A stretch of 64,000 nucleotides of DNA. Origin: Notamacropus eugenii (lineage: Eukaryota; Chordata; Mammalia; Diprotodontia; Macropodidae). The notes beneath the pieces were generated by a model. The model had not been told where the DNA came from. It saw nothing but the letters and a program-made list of their open reading frames with translations, and made no database searches. Location: positions 393,875,853 through 393,939,852 of the forward strand of contig NC_092872.1 in the NCBI RefSeq assembly GCF_028372415.1, given 5' to 3'. The translations under genes were made by a program, and so were the position numbers. Positions 1-11,127 of the stretch are shown one piece after another (position 1 is the first letter of the stretch; each line of letters starts with the position of its first letter).

Positions 1-503
1 ATCCAACTCATGGTGGATATTTTCTTGTAATAATTTTCTGCTCCTATTTTTATTGTTGCTTTTGAACTTATTTGGCATATTTCTTGGAAAGCTGAAGTAA
101 TGAAGAGGAGCAGGGAGGGCTTATATATAATCACAGATTAATCCATCTTACCAAAACTACCTTCTAGCAACTTCTGTTTTGAAGAAAAAGAATCTTCATG
201 CCTTACCCCAAATGAAAAGTATGTCATATAAATTCAATGAAAGCCAAATGCACTGACCACGTCAGAGTTAAGCAGTAGCTGAGGAAGAGTTGTTTCACAC
301 TCTATAACACAGTAAAAAGCATAATTTTACTATTCTTTAAATCATGCTTCAAACAACAACAAAAAAAGTTACAAGTGAGAAGAGGAACGTATTGAATCTG
401 GAATCAGAGCAGACAATGTGCATCTCCCCAAATGGCTTTGATTCCAGAAAACCCAGACTCATTTTGTTTTCCTCACATCTGCCTCTTAATTATGAGTGGG
501 ATA

Positions 504-505
<2 letters not shown>
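1..505. other. Unannotated AT-rich sequence
   Basis: No gene, RNA or repeat family recognised. An open frame that reads into the adjacent (GT)n encodes mostly alternating Cys-Val and is not taken as coding. Confidence 0.5.

Positions 506-560
<55 letters not shown>
506..560 (+). repeat. (GT)n microsatellite
   Basis: About 27 uninterrupted GT units. It is likely to be length-polymorphic. Confidence 0.97.
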
Positions 561-563
<3 letters not shown>

Positions 564-1604
564 GAACAGGACTTTATGTGCCATTAAGCTTACTTTACCA
601 GCTACACTTGCATGCAGCTGAAACTATGGGATTATGTAGGAGGTCAGAATAAGAAACACAAGGTCCTTGGAAGACAGATTTTTTTTTCTATTTCAGTCTG
701 CTACTTATCACTTGTGGTCTGAAGTTTCTCAGCTCAAGGAATCTTTGTTTAGGCATAGGGAAGCTATCTACACCATCTCCCAGTCAACTAAAATAAAAGC
801 AATACATTCTCCTCAATAGCACCTAATTTTACACATTTCCACCCCCCGAATCCACAAATAGATATTTTACTTACACCATAATGCAATAGTCAATTCAGTA
901 TCCTTTCCTTCATTCTGTCCCTTTCCCCCAAAAGAATGGAAATACTGGATCTTTAAAAACCAAAAACTTGATTTCTTTGGGTTGTTGTAGACAATTTAAT
1001 GAAAATGCTACTGAAATGCCTTTTCCTCTATGAAAACTAGTAAATCAATTACAAAAGCAATTTCCTTACACAGTATGATTTTATTGTGTTTGACCAGGGC
1101 ATTTGATAAGTATTAGTTCTTGCTGAGAGCAAAGAGTAAATTTTATTTCAAGCTTTTCTTTCATGTGCACAGAGAAAGAAGCATCAGAAGGGCAGTTGGA
1201 CATGGGCCTTTCATGGTTGGTGTACACAGAAAGATGAGTAACACAACCTAGCAGTCTGGTTGGCTTTTGTTTGTAGAGAGAAAAGTGAGAGCAGGATTAA
1301 AAAAAAAAACAACACAGCTAATAAGAGATAGAATAGCTATGGTGGTCTTTTGTACCCAGGATCATTTTCTAAAGAATAGACTTGATTTTGCTAAGATTAT
1401 TATTTTTTTCTCTTTTTTGTTCATTTCCAGGAGAATAACTTTTTCTCTTCCTTTAACTAGCACTAGCTGGTGCATAAAACCTAAGGCTGGAAGTCAGAAG
1501 ATAGCTGTTGGGGTTTATTTGTTTGTTTTTGTTTTTCCTAATTTCTCTCACTTGGATTGGTGGCGAGAGAAGTAATGTTGACAAGCGTTCATTAACTGTG
1601 GAAG
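561..1604. other. Unannotated sequence
   Basis: Only short homopolymers (for example an A-run near 1300) are visible. No coding signal or recognised repeat. Confidence 0.4.
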
Positions 1605-1825
1605 CAGCTATGTGGGGTAGTAGATAAAGTGCTGGGCCTGTGATCAAGATAACCTGAGCTAAAATCCTGCCTCAGACGTTTGCTTAGCTACATAACTCTA
1701 GGCAAGTCATTTCACTTCCCTCAACCATAGTTTACTTTTATAAAACACAGAAAATTGTACTGATTTTACAGGATTGTTGTGGGAATCAGATGAGATAAAA
1801 TGTAAAATACTTTACAGAACTTTAA
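1605..1825 (+). mobile_element. MIR-family SINE, sense
   Basis: Old tRNA-derived SINE. A tRNA-like head with ATAAAGTGCTGGGCC leads into a decayed TGAGCTAAAATCC B-box region, then GGCAAGTCATTTCACTTCCCTCA (with the conserved core order of MIR), then the GGATTGTTGTGGGAATCAGATGAGATAA segment. Mobilisation by L2 is known for this family. No target duplication is visible, as expected for its age. Confidence 0.7.
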
Positions 1826-1830
1826 GTCTT

Positions 1831-2120
1831 ATATTGAGAGAGATGAGAGAGATATATACACAGAGACAGAGAAAGAGAAGAAAAGAGAAGTGGAGAAAAG
1901 GAAAAAGAGAAAAGAGAGAAGGAAAAAAGAGAATAGAAGAGAGCAAAGAGAAAAAGAAGAAAAAGAAGAAATGAAAATAGAAGGGAAGAGAATGGAAGAG
2001 AAAGAAGAGAGAAGAGAAGAGAAAGAAGAGAGAAGAAAAGAGAAGGTAGTGAAGAAGGAGGAGGAGGGAGAGAGGCACAGAGAGAGAGACAGAGAGAGAC
2101 AGAGACAGAGAAAAGGCAAG
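1831..2120 (+). repeat. GA-rich near-homopurine tract
   Basis: About 290 bases almost entirely A and G, in irregular GA/GAA/GGAA units with only scattered pyrimidines. It probably grew from the A/G-rich tail of the adjacent MIR. Frames through it encode only Lys/Glu/Arg or Ser/Phe/Leu and are artefacts. Such tracts can form triplex (H-DNA), which is an inference here. Confidence 0.9.
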
Positions 2121-2139
2121 TACTATAGACCTATTTTGG

Positions 2140-2425
2140 TATCATGCTAAGTCTTGTGGGAGATTCAACGAAACAGAAGATCTGTTGTATAGTCTCTAAT
2201 ATTGAAGAATTTAAAATATGTATATTTTTAGGAAAATGCATGAACAAATCAAAGTCACATAATCATAAGATAATACCATTATATGTGATGTAAAATTGAA
2301 AGAAAGAAAAAAAGAAGAAATTATTCCAGGTAGGGAACACAATATAAACAAAGACACAGACGAGTTTGGACATGTGGTATGACAGATTCTATAGTAGAGA
2401 GTACTGTCAAAAAATTAGAAAAAAC
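2140..2425 (-). mobile_element. L2 LINE 3' region, antisense (diverged)
   Basis: The plus strand reads like the reverse complement of an L2 3' end: GCTAAGTCTTGTGGG followed by a cue resembling the usual cargo-length spacer, then TATTCCAGGTAGGGAACAC with AAACAAAGACACAGA, matching the order of the L2 antisense landmarks. Heavily decayed, so limits are approximate. Confidence 0.45.
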
Positions 2426-2427
2426 AA

Positions 2428-2795
2428 CAACAAAACCCAGAGATGATCTAGTTCAATGTGTTAAAAAAAAAAAAAAAAAAGAATTGTGATCCCTTCTACA
2501 ATGTGACTGACAAGTAGGCCTTGGGTCTTTCTTTGAAGACTTCCAGTGAAAGAAACACATTTCCTACTAAAGTAGACACTTTCAATGGTTTTAAATGTTT
2601 TAGAAAGTACTTTCTTTTTCTTATTTTCATCCTAAATCCACCTATCTGAGACTTATACTCACTACTCCTAGATCTACCCTAAAAGACCAAATGAAATAAT
2701 TTTAATCTTTTTTAAAAATTTCCTATATGAAAGACTTCCAAATATATGACCCAATGAGTTTCCTATAAATTTTCTGTGGAGGGTCCACACAAAAT
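2428..2795 (-). mobile_element. CR1/L3 LINE 3' end, antisense
   Basis: Landmarks of a CR1/L3 3' terminus in reverse complement: GATGATCTAGTTCAA, TGACAAGTAGGCC, TTGAAGACTTCCAGTGA, ATTTCCTACTAAAG, and CACTACTCCTAGATCTACCCT followed by a run resembling AAATAAT. The order and spacing fit the family. An A18 run interrupts it near 2462-2480. Confidence 0.7.
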
Positions 2796-2829
2796 GTGGA
2801 AGACCTGTATTTGGATAATATTAATATTG

Positions 2830-3090
2830 AGAATAGCTTGTGTTTATATAGCTTTTAAAGTTTCCAATGTGCTTTGCGAATATCTCATTTTTTTCTCTCA
2901 CAGCAATCAGAGGAGGTAGGCACTATTGTTATCCCCATACTATTGGTCAGGAAACTGAGGCAGATAAGGGGTTGTGGTTTATCCAGTGTCACACAGCTAG
3001 GAGTCCAAATCTGAACTCTCGTCTTTATGATTCCAAGTCCAGAAGTCTGTCTACTGTGTCACCTCTCTGCTTCCATTATACCAATCTCTC
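2830..3090 (-). mobile_element. MIR-family SINE, antisense
   Basis: The antisense MIR core is clear: GGAGGTAGGCACTATTGTTATCCCC, a cut-down AGGAAACTGAGGCAGATAAG, GTGTCACACAGCTAGGAGT, and a decayed tRNA-like head ending in TGTCACCTCTCTG. The open frame at 2867-3094 only reads through this repeat. Confidence 0.8.
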
Positions 3091-4199
3091 TTAACATTTT
3101 GGGGGTACCAATAGAACACAGGGTGCTATTCATATATTAGCCCTTTCTTTATGTTTCTTGTCCCTTTCCTTTATGATGACTTATGTTCCATTGTTGGTGT
3201 ACAATTCTTTGCAAAAGTGCTAACTACTACATGGGCATGTAAGAAAGTGTATTCTAGTTCATAAGCTTTGGTTTAAGAAACTGATAGAGCTAGTTAAAAT
3301 TCTTTATGCAGTACTCATCAAAGACTACCAGATTTTATGCTTCCCTCCACTCACATCTATTCCCAGTGTACCACTATGTTTAGTGGCTTGTCACGCATGC
3401 TGTTTCCCAAATGTTTTTGAAATAGATTAAAAAACAAACCAAAAAAAAAAAAAAAAAAAACCCAACCAAAACTGGCAAAGGACGAGAGCAATGATTTGAA
3501 AATTAAGAGTTACGAAAGGAATAAAAATGATTTCTGGTGATATTTTTAAATAGATGGAGTGTTGGTCAAGTGGAAATAGTTCTAGAAGATATCCAGAGGG
3601 CTAAAACTGTAGCGAGTAAGGCTTAAAACAAAGGCCACATTTGAAAAGGAAACTGGAAACAGTCTATAAGAAGTCATTCAAAATTCACAGCCAGTTGACT
3701 TTAAAAAGTCAAAATTAGCACTAAAACTTATTATTTACCTCCTTTAGCATTTGAAGAGGAATGCCCTTTGGTTATTAAGGTGTACCATGTCTTTGAATAT
3801 GGCATATCTTTGCATAAGGCTCTAATAGAGCTGTCCCTTGGTATTTGAGGTCCTGCGCTATCCTACTCTGCCCAAAGAAGAAAGTGCTTCCTTTTGTTAT
3901 TATCCAAAGAGCCCCAATGCTAACATAAATCACTAATGTGGAAATAGAAATATTTGAGTCAACATTAAATGACCTTGACTATGCTGCTCATAGGTTTTTC
4001 TGTGCCTCATATATTATAGGTAATTACACATTAGTAGAAGAGAGCTTCTTTCCTCCTGAGTCATCACTGGAGAGCAAGTGATTTCACTTAGGGCAGTGCT
4101 GCAGTAAGGTATATTAATATAAGCTTAATTTGTGGTAATTGAAGGAGCAATAAAGAATTATCTCTGAAATATTTTATTCCCAGGACTGTCTAACTGCTT
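3091..4199. other. Unannotated, repeat-poor sequence
   Basis: Apart from an A20 run near 3441-3460 I recognise no repeat. No coding signal. It continues into the candidate noncoding element that follows. Confidence 0.4.
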
Positions 4200-4680
4200 A
4201 AATTCTGGAGGTCCCCTTTTGGTCACAGTATAAAATATCCCATTTGAGCCCAACAGGATCTGGGCATAATTAGCTTCTGGCAGTCAACAATGCTGTGTGC
4301 AGTCATTTGCTGCATCTCTTGGATGCATTTTTATTAGTCAAATCATCAAGTAACCTTATTTGTTATTCCAGATAAAGGCATTTTGATCTCATTAACATGG
4401 GTAATTTTATTTAAACTTATGTAGTCAAACAACGGCCAAAACTCCCTTTATGACAATTAAGATATTTTTTTCCTGGTGACCTACTGTACAATTAAGATAC
4501 CATTCAAATCAGTAAATTTATGAGAATATTAACACACTAATTAGATTACAAACACATCCTCTTATTTCTGAAATGGTTATGATTTAATTGACTTGTTTAA
4601 ACTAATTTTAATTTCCCAGTGCAATTATAATTCATCATTAATTGAACTTATTTACACGAACAAATAGTGATATTGCACTC
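4200..4680. promoter_or_regulatory. Candidate conserved noncoding element
   Basis: A stretch free of recognisable repeats, with many homeodomain-type cores (TAATTA, TTAATTG, CTAATTAG, ATTAAT) and a complex, non-repetitive base order, unlike the decayed repeats around it. There is no reading frame. This style is typical of ancient developmental enhancers, but conservation cannot be seen from one sequence, so the call is an inference. Confidence 0.28.
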
Positions 4681-5215
4681 CCTTATTCCATCTAGTACAA
4701 GTTACAAGTGAGAAGCACATCACAGGCATAGATTAGGGGCTTTGTATGTATCTCTTAGTCTCTCACCAGACATGGCAGTGATGATGGCGTAATATGCATT
4801 TCCTACAACAGTTCTGGTATAAAAAAGCTGGTTGGGATATGTCTGAGAGTAAATAAGATGGAATCTATCCTGCAATTTTTCAGCATTTTGCAAGCAGTGA
4901 AAAATGTTCTAGACATTGCACAAAAATGAAGAAAGTCATGAATAGATTGGTTACTCATTTGGTCAGTAACATGTAGATTCTTTTGTGACATATAGAGGCC
5001 AATAATATGGGCATGAGGCATATTAATGGGGAATGTGTATAGAGTTCAGAATGTTGGCATTTTGCCTTAATGCATAATATGACTGATTCTTTTGTCAAAA
5101 GAACACAATGGATGGATTATTTTGTGAAGGAATGTACCAAATATTATGAGAAAAGATTTTAACTAGCCTATGTTGTCAGATTATGATACATGCGACTCCC
5201 AGCTCTGCTATAAAT
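4681..5215. other. Unannotated sequence
   Basis: No coding signal or repeat family recognised. The short reverse frame at 4803-5021 has no recognisable domain. Confidence 0.4.
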
Positions 5216-5219
5216 TGGC

Positions 5220-5340
5220 TGAGATGCTGTTAGATTATAATCTTCTTAAGGACAAGTGCCTTGTCTTCTTCCTGTTAGTTAGGTATCCTGCACATTATTT
5301 CATCAGGCACTAAATCAATATTTGTCTAGTGAACTGATGC
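5220..5340 (+). mobile_element. L2 LINE 3' terminus, sense
   Basis: Reads TAATCTTCTTAAGGACAAGTGCC, then a decayed copy of the L2 terminal block (GGCACTAAATCAATATTTG), ending in the GAACTGATG-type short tail repeat of L2. Confidence 0.55.
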
Positions 5341-5654
5341 AAACATTATTGCAAATGCGATTGATGAACTGGGGAAATAGCACTGAAATTCTGTGGGGAG
5401 CTTAATTCCTCTAGTTCTGGTCAGGTGACAACTTGAGAGGCTGTCTTTCCTGTCATCACTTCTTACCCTACCCTCCCTCTCCTACTCCTTTCTTCTTAAA
5501 ATCCTTTGTGGTGTATAGAGGTTTAACAGGCAGAAGAAATAGGAGGAGCAAAATAGGGAAGGGGTAACAGTGCACAAGTGGGGCCGTTTCAGTTCCTTTC
5601 CTCCCTAACATTTTATCTCTTAAATTAAGAAACTTGTGCATTTTATGAGATAAA

Positions 5655-5825
5655 GAATTCTTAAGTGAAAATCTGGAGACCTGAGGTTGAATTCTATCTT
5701 TGCCACTAAATGGCACATGAAACTCAGTGAATAATTTTACCTTTCTTGGCTTCACTTTCTTCACGTCTAAAATTAATTGAATAGACAATATCTAATGTTT
5801 AGCACTGACATTCTATGATTTTTAT
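5655..5825 (+). mobile_element. MIR-like SINE, sense (diverged)
   Basis: Contains GAGACCTGAGGTTGAATTC (B-box region), TTTGCCACTAAATGGC, CCTTTCTTGGCTTCACTTTC and the GACATTCTATGATTTT end. This matches the SINE layout seen at 32985-33175 and 43460-43600. Confidence 0.5.
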
Positions 5826-5867
5826 AACATTCTGAATTGTATATAAACTCAGCATTATAGGTTCATG

Positions 5868-6087
5868 TAGGGTAGAGGTACCTAACCCCTTAATTTCAGG
5901 ATGTCTGTGAACTTGAATGGGAAAAATTACACAGCTTTAGTTTCATTTTAATCCCATGTATTTTTTTTAATTAAAAAAATTTTTTAATTTTTAATGTTTT
6001 AAAAATATTATTCTGAGAAGGGGGTCCATAGGTTTCACCAAACTGCCCTAGGGGCCATTATACAAAAAAGGTTAAGAAACCCTGATA
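5868..6087. mobile_element. hAT-like MITE (about 220 bp)
   Basis: Non-autonomous DNA transposon remnant. The left end reads GAGGTACCTAACCCC and the right end AAAGGTTAAGAAACCCTGA, so the ends are imperfect inverted repeats around a GGTT(C/T)TTAACC core. The interior has a shared segment ATTATTCTGAGAAGGGGGTCC and an AT-only hairpin-like stretch (TTAATTAAAAAAATTTTTTAA). No transposase is encoded. An 8-bp target duplication is not clear. Confidence 0.6.
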
Positions 6088-6159
6088 TAGGGAAATATCT
6101 GATAAAAAAATGAGTTGTGATAATTTTCTAATCTATTAAAATGGTATATACTCCCTTCT

Positions 6160-6830
6160 CTTCTCTGACACTATAGCCACCCTTAGTACAGACCCTTATC
6201 AACTCATTCATGGATTGTTGCCATAGCTTGTTGGTTAGTATCCCTGCCTGAAGTCTTTCCCCACTCTAATCCAATTTTCCACTTAGTTATCAAAAAGATC
6301 AGGTTTGACCATGTCACTTCCCTATTCAATAAACTTTAGTAATTCCTATCACTTTTAGGATCAAATACATGATCCTCTCTTTGGTGTTCAAAGCCCTGCA
6401 TAACTTGGCCCCTCCTAGCTTTCTAGTCTTCTTACTTCCATTTACTCTGCAATACAATGACACTGGCATCCTTCTTCATTGCTTCATCTCCCAACTTTGT
6501 GCATTGTCATTGGCTGTTTCCTATTCCTGGAGGGCTCACCCTGCCATCTCTACATCCTAGATTCATTGGCTTCCTTCAAGTCTCAAGTAAAGTGTCACCT
6601 TCTTTCCGAGTCCTTTCTTAATACTATTGCCTTCTCACTAAGCAATACCCCCAATTTATTGTGTAAGCATCTTATTTGTCCATAATTGTTTGCCTGTTGT
6701 CTTCCCTATTAGGTTTTGAACACCTTGAGAGCATGGACTTTTTTTTTTTTTTTGCCTTCTTTGTATCCCCACATTTAGCACATGTTAGGCACTAAGTAAA
6801 TACAATTTAAGTGACTCCTATTATTCTGTA
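6160..6830 (+). mobile_element. L2 LINE 3' half, sense
   Basis: Non-LTR retrotransposon covering the end of ORF2 and the 3' UTR. Landmarks in order: TCAGGTTTGACCATGTCACTTCC, the TTCAAAGCCCTGCATAACTTGGCCCC block, TGGCTTCCTTCAAGTCTCA, ACCTTGAGAGCATGGAC, a T-run, TTTGTATCCCCACATTTAGCACA and TAGGCACTAAGTAAATAC. The frames at 6369-6560 and 6479-6685 are pieces of the broken ORF2 or UTR. Inactive. Confidence 0.85.
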
Positions 6831-8284
6831 TAATCTTTTATCCCTGTATTTAAATCTTTCATTTAAATAGAGGAAATTTGATGTCATTCTTGCCAAACAT
6901 TAGTTTAAACAAATACATTTAAGAGGAAAAGGACAGTGAGATCATGGTGAAGGGAGATCATTTCCATCCTGTATTTGTATGGCATATTTGGGCAGTTCCC
7001 CTCTGCCCCTAGGCAGATCATGCTGTTTCAAATAAATCTGTTATGCTGTGGTCATATTTATCAATTTCACCAGCTCATTCAATTTAGCTCATATGAAATC
7101 CATTTGGGGATGCTGGAGAACGCTTCTCTAATGCATGCTGTTGATTAAAAAGGGCACGATAGCTATGCACCAGAATTGGTAAGAAGTGATAGAGGGAAAA
7201 GGCAGCAGAAATTGATATGAGTAATGGTGTCCATCCATGCTGTGAGCAATCCTCTTAAAATTACACTATTGAGTGGATGGGAGAACATACACTAAAAGAT
7301 CATCTTGAAGTTGCTATCAATCCTGCCTGGACTGCTATACTCTGCATTACAACAGCCTGTCTCCTTACACACATCCCACTGCTATACCATCTAAAGTTAT
7401 GGAGTAGGTTGTATGCCTGAATTCAGTCACAAAATGAATGTGACAGTCCATTCAGGAGTGAGGTGAAAGACTATAAAGTTCCTGACCCTCAAGAAATCTT
7501 ACAAAGTAGAAACCTTTATACAAAATATCTAAATGCAAGAAGAATAAAAGAAATTTAGGTATTTTGTTTTCTTTCTATGAACAAGGGCGGGGGGAGGAAA
7601 TCTAACACTGAAGGATAAAAAAACCACATAAGTAATCTATTTACAGTATTAGTTTCTAAAAATGTACTGTATCATACTTTTAGGACCAATTTTAATGAGT
7701 TCCATTCTTCTATGATTCAAAAGCCACAGACTTTATCATTTATCCATATCCTTTAATAGGCATTTACCAATTGAAGAATGCCACAGACACATATTGCCTA
7801 TTGTACAAATGACTGAATTCCCAAACAGGGTTGAATTTCTCCCCTTTGGATTCTGGAAGTTTCTCCTGTCACCTCCCATCCCCATAGTAAGTGAAGGTGT
7901 CTGAGACCTCCTCCTTTTCTATTCAAGAGCTTTGACACCCTCCCTGCTGTTGTCAAATCCTTGTGTCCTTTGCTTAATTACTTAACGATGGTCAGTCTAC
8001 GCAATTTGCTGGAGAACTAATTTTTTCTTCTTCTGATACTTCAAAGAAAGCTGAGAAGTGGGTCATCCTAGCTAACCACCCATCATCACTTGCCCTAGCC
8101 ATGAAATCATCCCCTCCTTTCTTCCTGTCATATAATTCCTTAATGACTTTTATTCCTTCCTATTCTTCTTTAAAATTACATATAGGTTATCTGTGGCACT
8201 TTGCTCCTGTACGCCATGTTCTTTGCCATTGCCCTCTGTGTCAAGTCAAACCAAGTCAAGAACTTCTTATGAAATACTTACCAT
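6831..8284. other. Unannotated sequence
   Basis: No clear repeat or gene. 7020-7260 is repeat-poor with AT-rich homeodomain-like words and may be noncoding-conserved. A GGGCGGGGGGAGG run sits near 7586. Confidence 0.4.
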
Positions 8285-9960
8285 ATTTCAAGAAATCTCT
8301 TCAAGAAAATTATTGAGATCATGGGAAAATTTCATGCAAAAATAGGGATGATAAAAGACAAAAATGGTAAGGGACTTAACAGAAGGAGAAGAGACTATGA
8401 AGTGGCAAGAATATAAAAAACTATGTAAGAAACACCTTAATATCACTGATAACCATGATGGTATGATTTCTGATCAAGGTCAAATGTGCTGGGAAATGAA
8501 GACAAGTGGGCCTTAGAAAACATTGAGAATAACAAGTCTAGCGGAGGTGATGAAATTCCAGCTGAGCTATTTAAAATCCTGAAAGATGATACTATTAAAG
8601 TGCTGGACTTAACAAGCCAACAAATTTGGAAAACTCAACAGGGTTCTCTGGATTGGAAGAGATGAGTTTATGTCACAATCCTAAAGAAGGGCAATGCCAA
8701 GAAATGTTCAGATTACCAAAACAATTGTGCTCATTTCACATAAAAACAAAGTTATGTTTAAGATTTTGTAAGCTAGGCTTTAGCAATATGTTTACCAAAA
8801 ATTACCAGAGAAGTAGGCTGGTTTTAAAGAGGCAGAGGAGACAGAGACCAAATTGCCATGATGTGTTGGATTATGTAAAAATCAAGGGAATTCCAGAAAA
8901 AACACCTACTTAACGCTTCACTGACTACACTAAAGCCTTTGACTGTGTGGATCACAACAAAATGTGGCAAGTCCTCAAAGAGATGGGAGTACCAGATCAT
9001 CTTACTTGTCTCCTGAATAAGCTGTATGTGGACCAAGCAGCAATACTTAGAAATGACAAATGATTGATTTAATATTGGAAAAGGAGTATGACAGGGCTAT
9101 ATATTGTCACCTTATTTATTTGACATATACAGAGTACATCGTGAAATTCCAGTCTAGATGAATCAAAAGCTGGAATTAAGGTTGCTGGGAGAAATACCAA
9201 CAGTCTCAGATAGGCAGATGATATCATTCTGATGGCAGAAAGTGAAGAAGAATTGAGAAACCTCTTGATGAGAGTGAAAGAGGAGAGTGTAAAAGGTGGC
9301 TCAAGGCTTAACATAAACAAACAGGTCTTGGCCACTGGTCCCATCACTTCCTGGCAAATAGAAAAAGGCAATGTCAGATTCTATATTCTTGGGCTCAAAG
9401 ATCACTATAGATCTTTTTGCAGCTGTGAAATTGCAGCTGTGAAATTAAAAGAAACTTGCTCCTTGGAAGGAAAGTTATGTCAATCTGGACAGCATACTAA
9501 AAAGCAGAAACCTCACCTTTGTGACAAGCCTGTATAGTCAAAGCTATGGTTTTTCCAGTAGCAATGTATGGCTTGGAGAGTTAGAGTATAAGAAAAATTT
9601 AGCACCCCAGAATTAATGCTTTCAACTTGCGTTGTTGGAGAAGACTTTTGAGAGTCCTTTGGATGGTAAGGACATCAAATCAGTCAATAGTTAAAGAAAT
9701 TAATTTAGGTTGTTCACTGAAGGTGAAACTTTAATACTTTGGTTGCATAATGAGAAAATGGGACTCAGAGGAAAAAAAAACCTGATGCTGGGAAAGATTG
9801 AAGGGCAAAAAAAGAGACGACCAAGGATGACATGGATAGATAGTGTCATGGACGCAATGAACATTAAACGGGACAGACTTTGAGGAATAATGGAAGATAG
9901 AAGAATATGGCATGCTATGGTCCATGGAGTCACAAAAATCAGGTGCAAATGAGCAACTGA
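8285..9960 (+). pseudogene. BovB-type RTE LINE, ORF2 reverse-transcriptase remnant
   Basis: Decayed, 5'-truncated copy of an RTE-clade non-LTR retrotransposon of the BovB type. Pieces in three frames give the linker before RT, the RT (GGDEIPAELFKIL at about 8547, DYTKAFDCVDHNK at about 8925, then a YADD-equivalent at about 9211) and the C-terminal region (ESEEELRNLLMRVKEE at about 9238, GPITSWQI at 9337). In the RT active-site motif the Tyr codon is TAG at 9211-9213, followed by Ala-Asp-Asp, so the enzyme is dead at its key residue. It also carries frameshifts and small deletions. The 3' end (about 9922-9965) keeps the family's terminal TCCATGGAGTCAC block. RTE elements copy themselves by target-primed reverse transcription and have no poly(A) tail. 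Confidence 0.88.
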
Positions 9961-9971
9961 ATAATACATAT

Positions 9972-10232
9972 TCCAGGTGGGGCAGATTGGTGGCCTGGTG
10001 GATAGACTCCTGGGCCTGGAGTCAGGAAGACCTGAGCTAAAATTTGACCTCACATATTTAATTACTGTGTGATCCTGAGCAAATCACTTAACCCTATTTG
10101 CCTCAGTTCCTCATCTGTAAAATGAACTGGAGAGGGAAATGTCAATTCACTCTACTTTTTTTGCCAAGAAAATCCCAAATGAGATCACAAAGAGTCAAAT
10201 ATGACTAAAAAGTGACTGAACAAGAACCACAA
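9972..10232 (+). mobile_element. tRNA-derived SINE with RTE-type 3' tail (MAR1-like)
   Basis: A full-length SINE. The tRNA-like head runs from GGGGCAGATTGGTGGCC through TGGATAGACTCC (A box region) and the GACCTGAGCTAAAATTTGACC B-box region. The core has CACTTAACCCTATTTGCCTCAG and CATCTGTAAAATGAACTGGAG. The tail GAGATCACAAAGAGTCAAATATGACT matches the 3' end of the BovB copy just upstream. The flanks ATATTCCAGGT and ATACTTCAGGT look like a mutated target duplication inside an antisense L2. Confidence 0.85.
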
Positions 10233-10345
10233 ATACTTCAGGTACTGTAATAAGTTCTAAGAATACAAACACAAGCAAAACAAAAAAAAGTCTGTGCTTT
10301 CAAGAGTTTTGCATTCTATTGAGGAAGAATGACACATAAAGAAAA
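10233..10345 (-). mobile_element. L2 LINE 3' end, antisense, split by a SINE
   Basis: TTCAGGTACTGTAATAAGTTCTAAGAATACAAACAC and GCTTTCAAGAGTTTTGCATTCTATTGAGG follow the antisense L2 3' end. Its first bases lie on the far side of the preceding SINE (near 9958-9971), so the SINE landed in this L2. Confidence 0.65.
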
Positions 10346-11113
10346 GATGAAAAATAGGGACAGGGAAGCATGGGGTAGAGAGAGTAGGATGAGGAGACAG
10401 CTAGAGAAAGTGGTTCAGAGATTCATGAGGGGAGCCAGAAGAAGAATGATGGCATGAACATGGCTGGCCTGGATGCTTCCTCAAAATGAAGTTGTGAGAA
10501 AAACTGAACAATTAGAAGAAGGTGCTGTGGTGGTAAATTTGTCTTTCAGAATGAGAAGGCTTATGATCCTGATCATGGTGAATGGTTGAGTAATGTTAAT
10601 TTTTAAATGAATAAAAATGAGTTGGTAGCATAAATAGATTACAGCATTGATGGGTTTTATGGGTTATCCTGAGAAATTAACCACCATTTATAACCTTGTT
10701 TGTGGGGAAAATGTTAAAAATAATTGACTTAGGAATGGTCTGTATTCCAAAAGTTTGCTTGTGTTCTTGAAAGCCAGAAGACAAGAAAAAAAGGGAAAGA
10801 GGGATCCATGTGAGAGAGATAAAGTGTCATTGCTTTGAACAAAACTGCATGTGTGAACATAATTGTGCCTCTCTTTGCCAAAGAAATTAAAGAACACCAT
10901 AGTAAAGGCAGTTTTTTTCTGGATATAGGCTCTTTGGAAGTGTGTTGATGAAAGAGTGACAGCCTAAGTGTTTCATAAGCATTACCTCATTGTCAAGAGA
11001 AGGTAAGGAAGAGCTGAAGAGTTCCAATTTAATGGCTTGACCCACTGGGCAAAATACGTGTTTGAACATGGATAAAAATCAGTGCAGGACAGACATATCC
11101 TTCCATAATTTCA
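10346..11113. other. Unannotated sequence
   Basis: The first 150 bases are purine-rich and may be an extension of the L2. No coding frame has recognisable similarity. Confidence 0.4.
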
Positions 11114-11127
11114 CTACTAGAGGGCAG
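11114..11127 (+). promoter_or_regulatory. CTCF-like binding motif
   Basis: CTACTAGAGGGCAG differs from the core consensus CCASYAGRKGGCRS by one base (the second C is T). It lies in sequence that I cannot assign to a repeat. Occupancy cannot be judged from sequence. Confidence 0.4.

Noticed and set aside
344..652. 102-codon frame across the (GT)n
   Set aside because: The frame owes its length to the microsatellite (alternating Cys-Val) and has no domain.
1812..2150. Overlapping long frames on both strands of the GA tract
   Set aside because: Low-complexity Lys/Glu/Arg or Ser/Phe/Leu; a product of the purine bias.
7580..7600. G-quadruplex near 7586
   Set aside because: Only one long G-run cluster with too few separate G-tracts.
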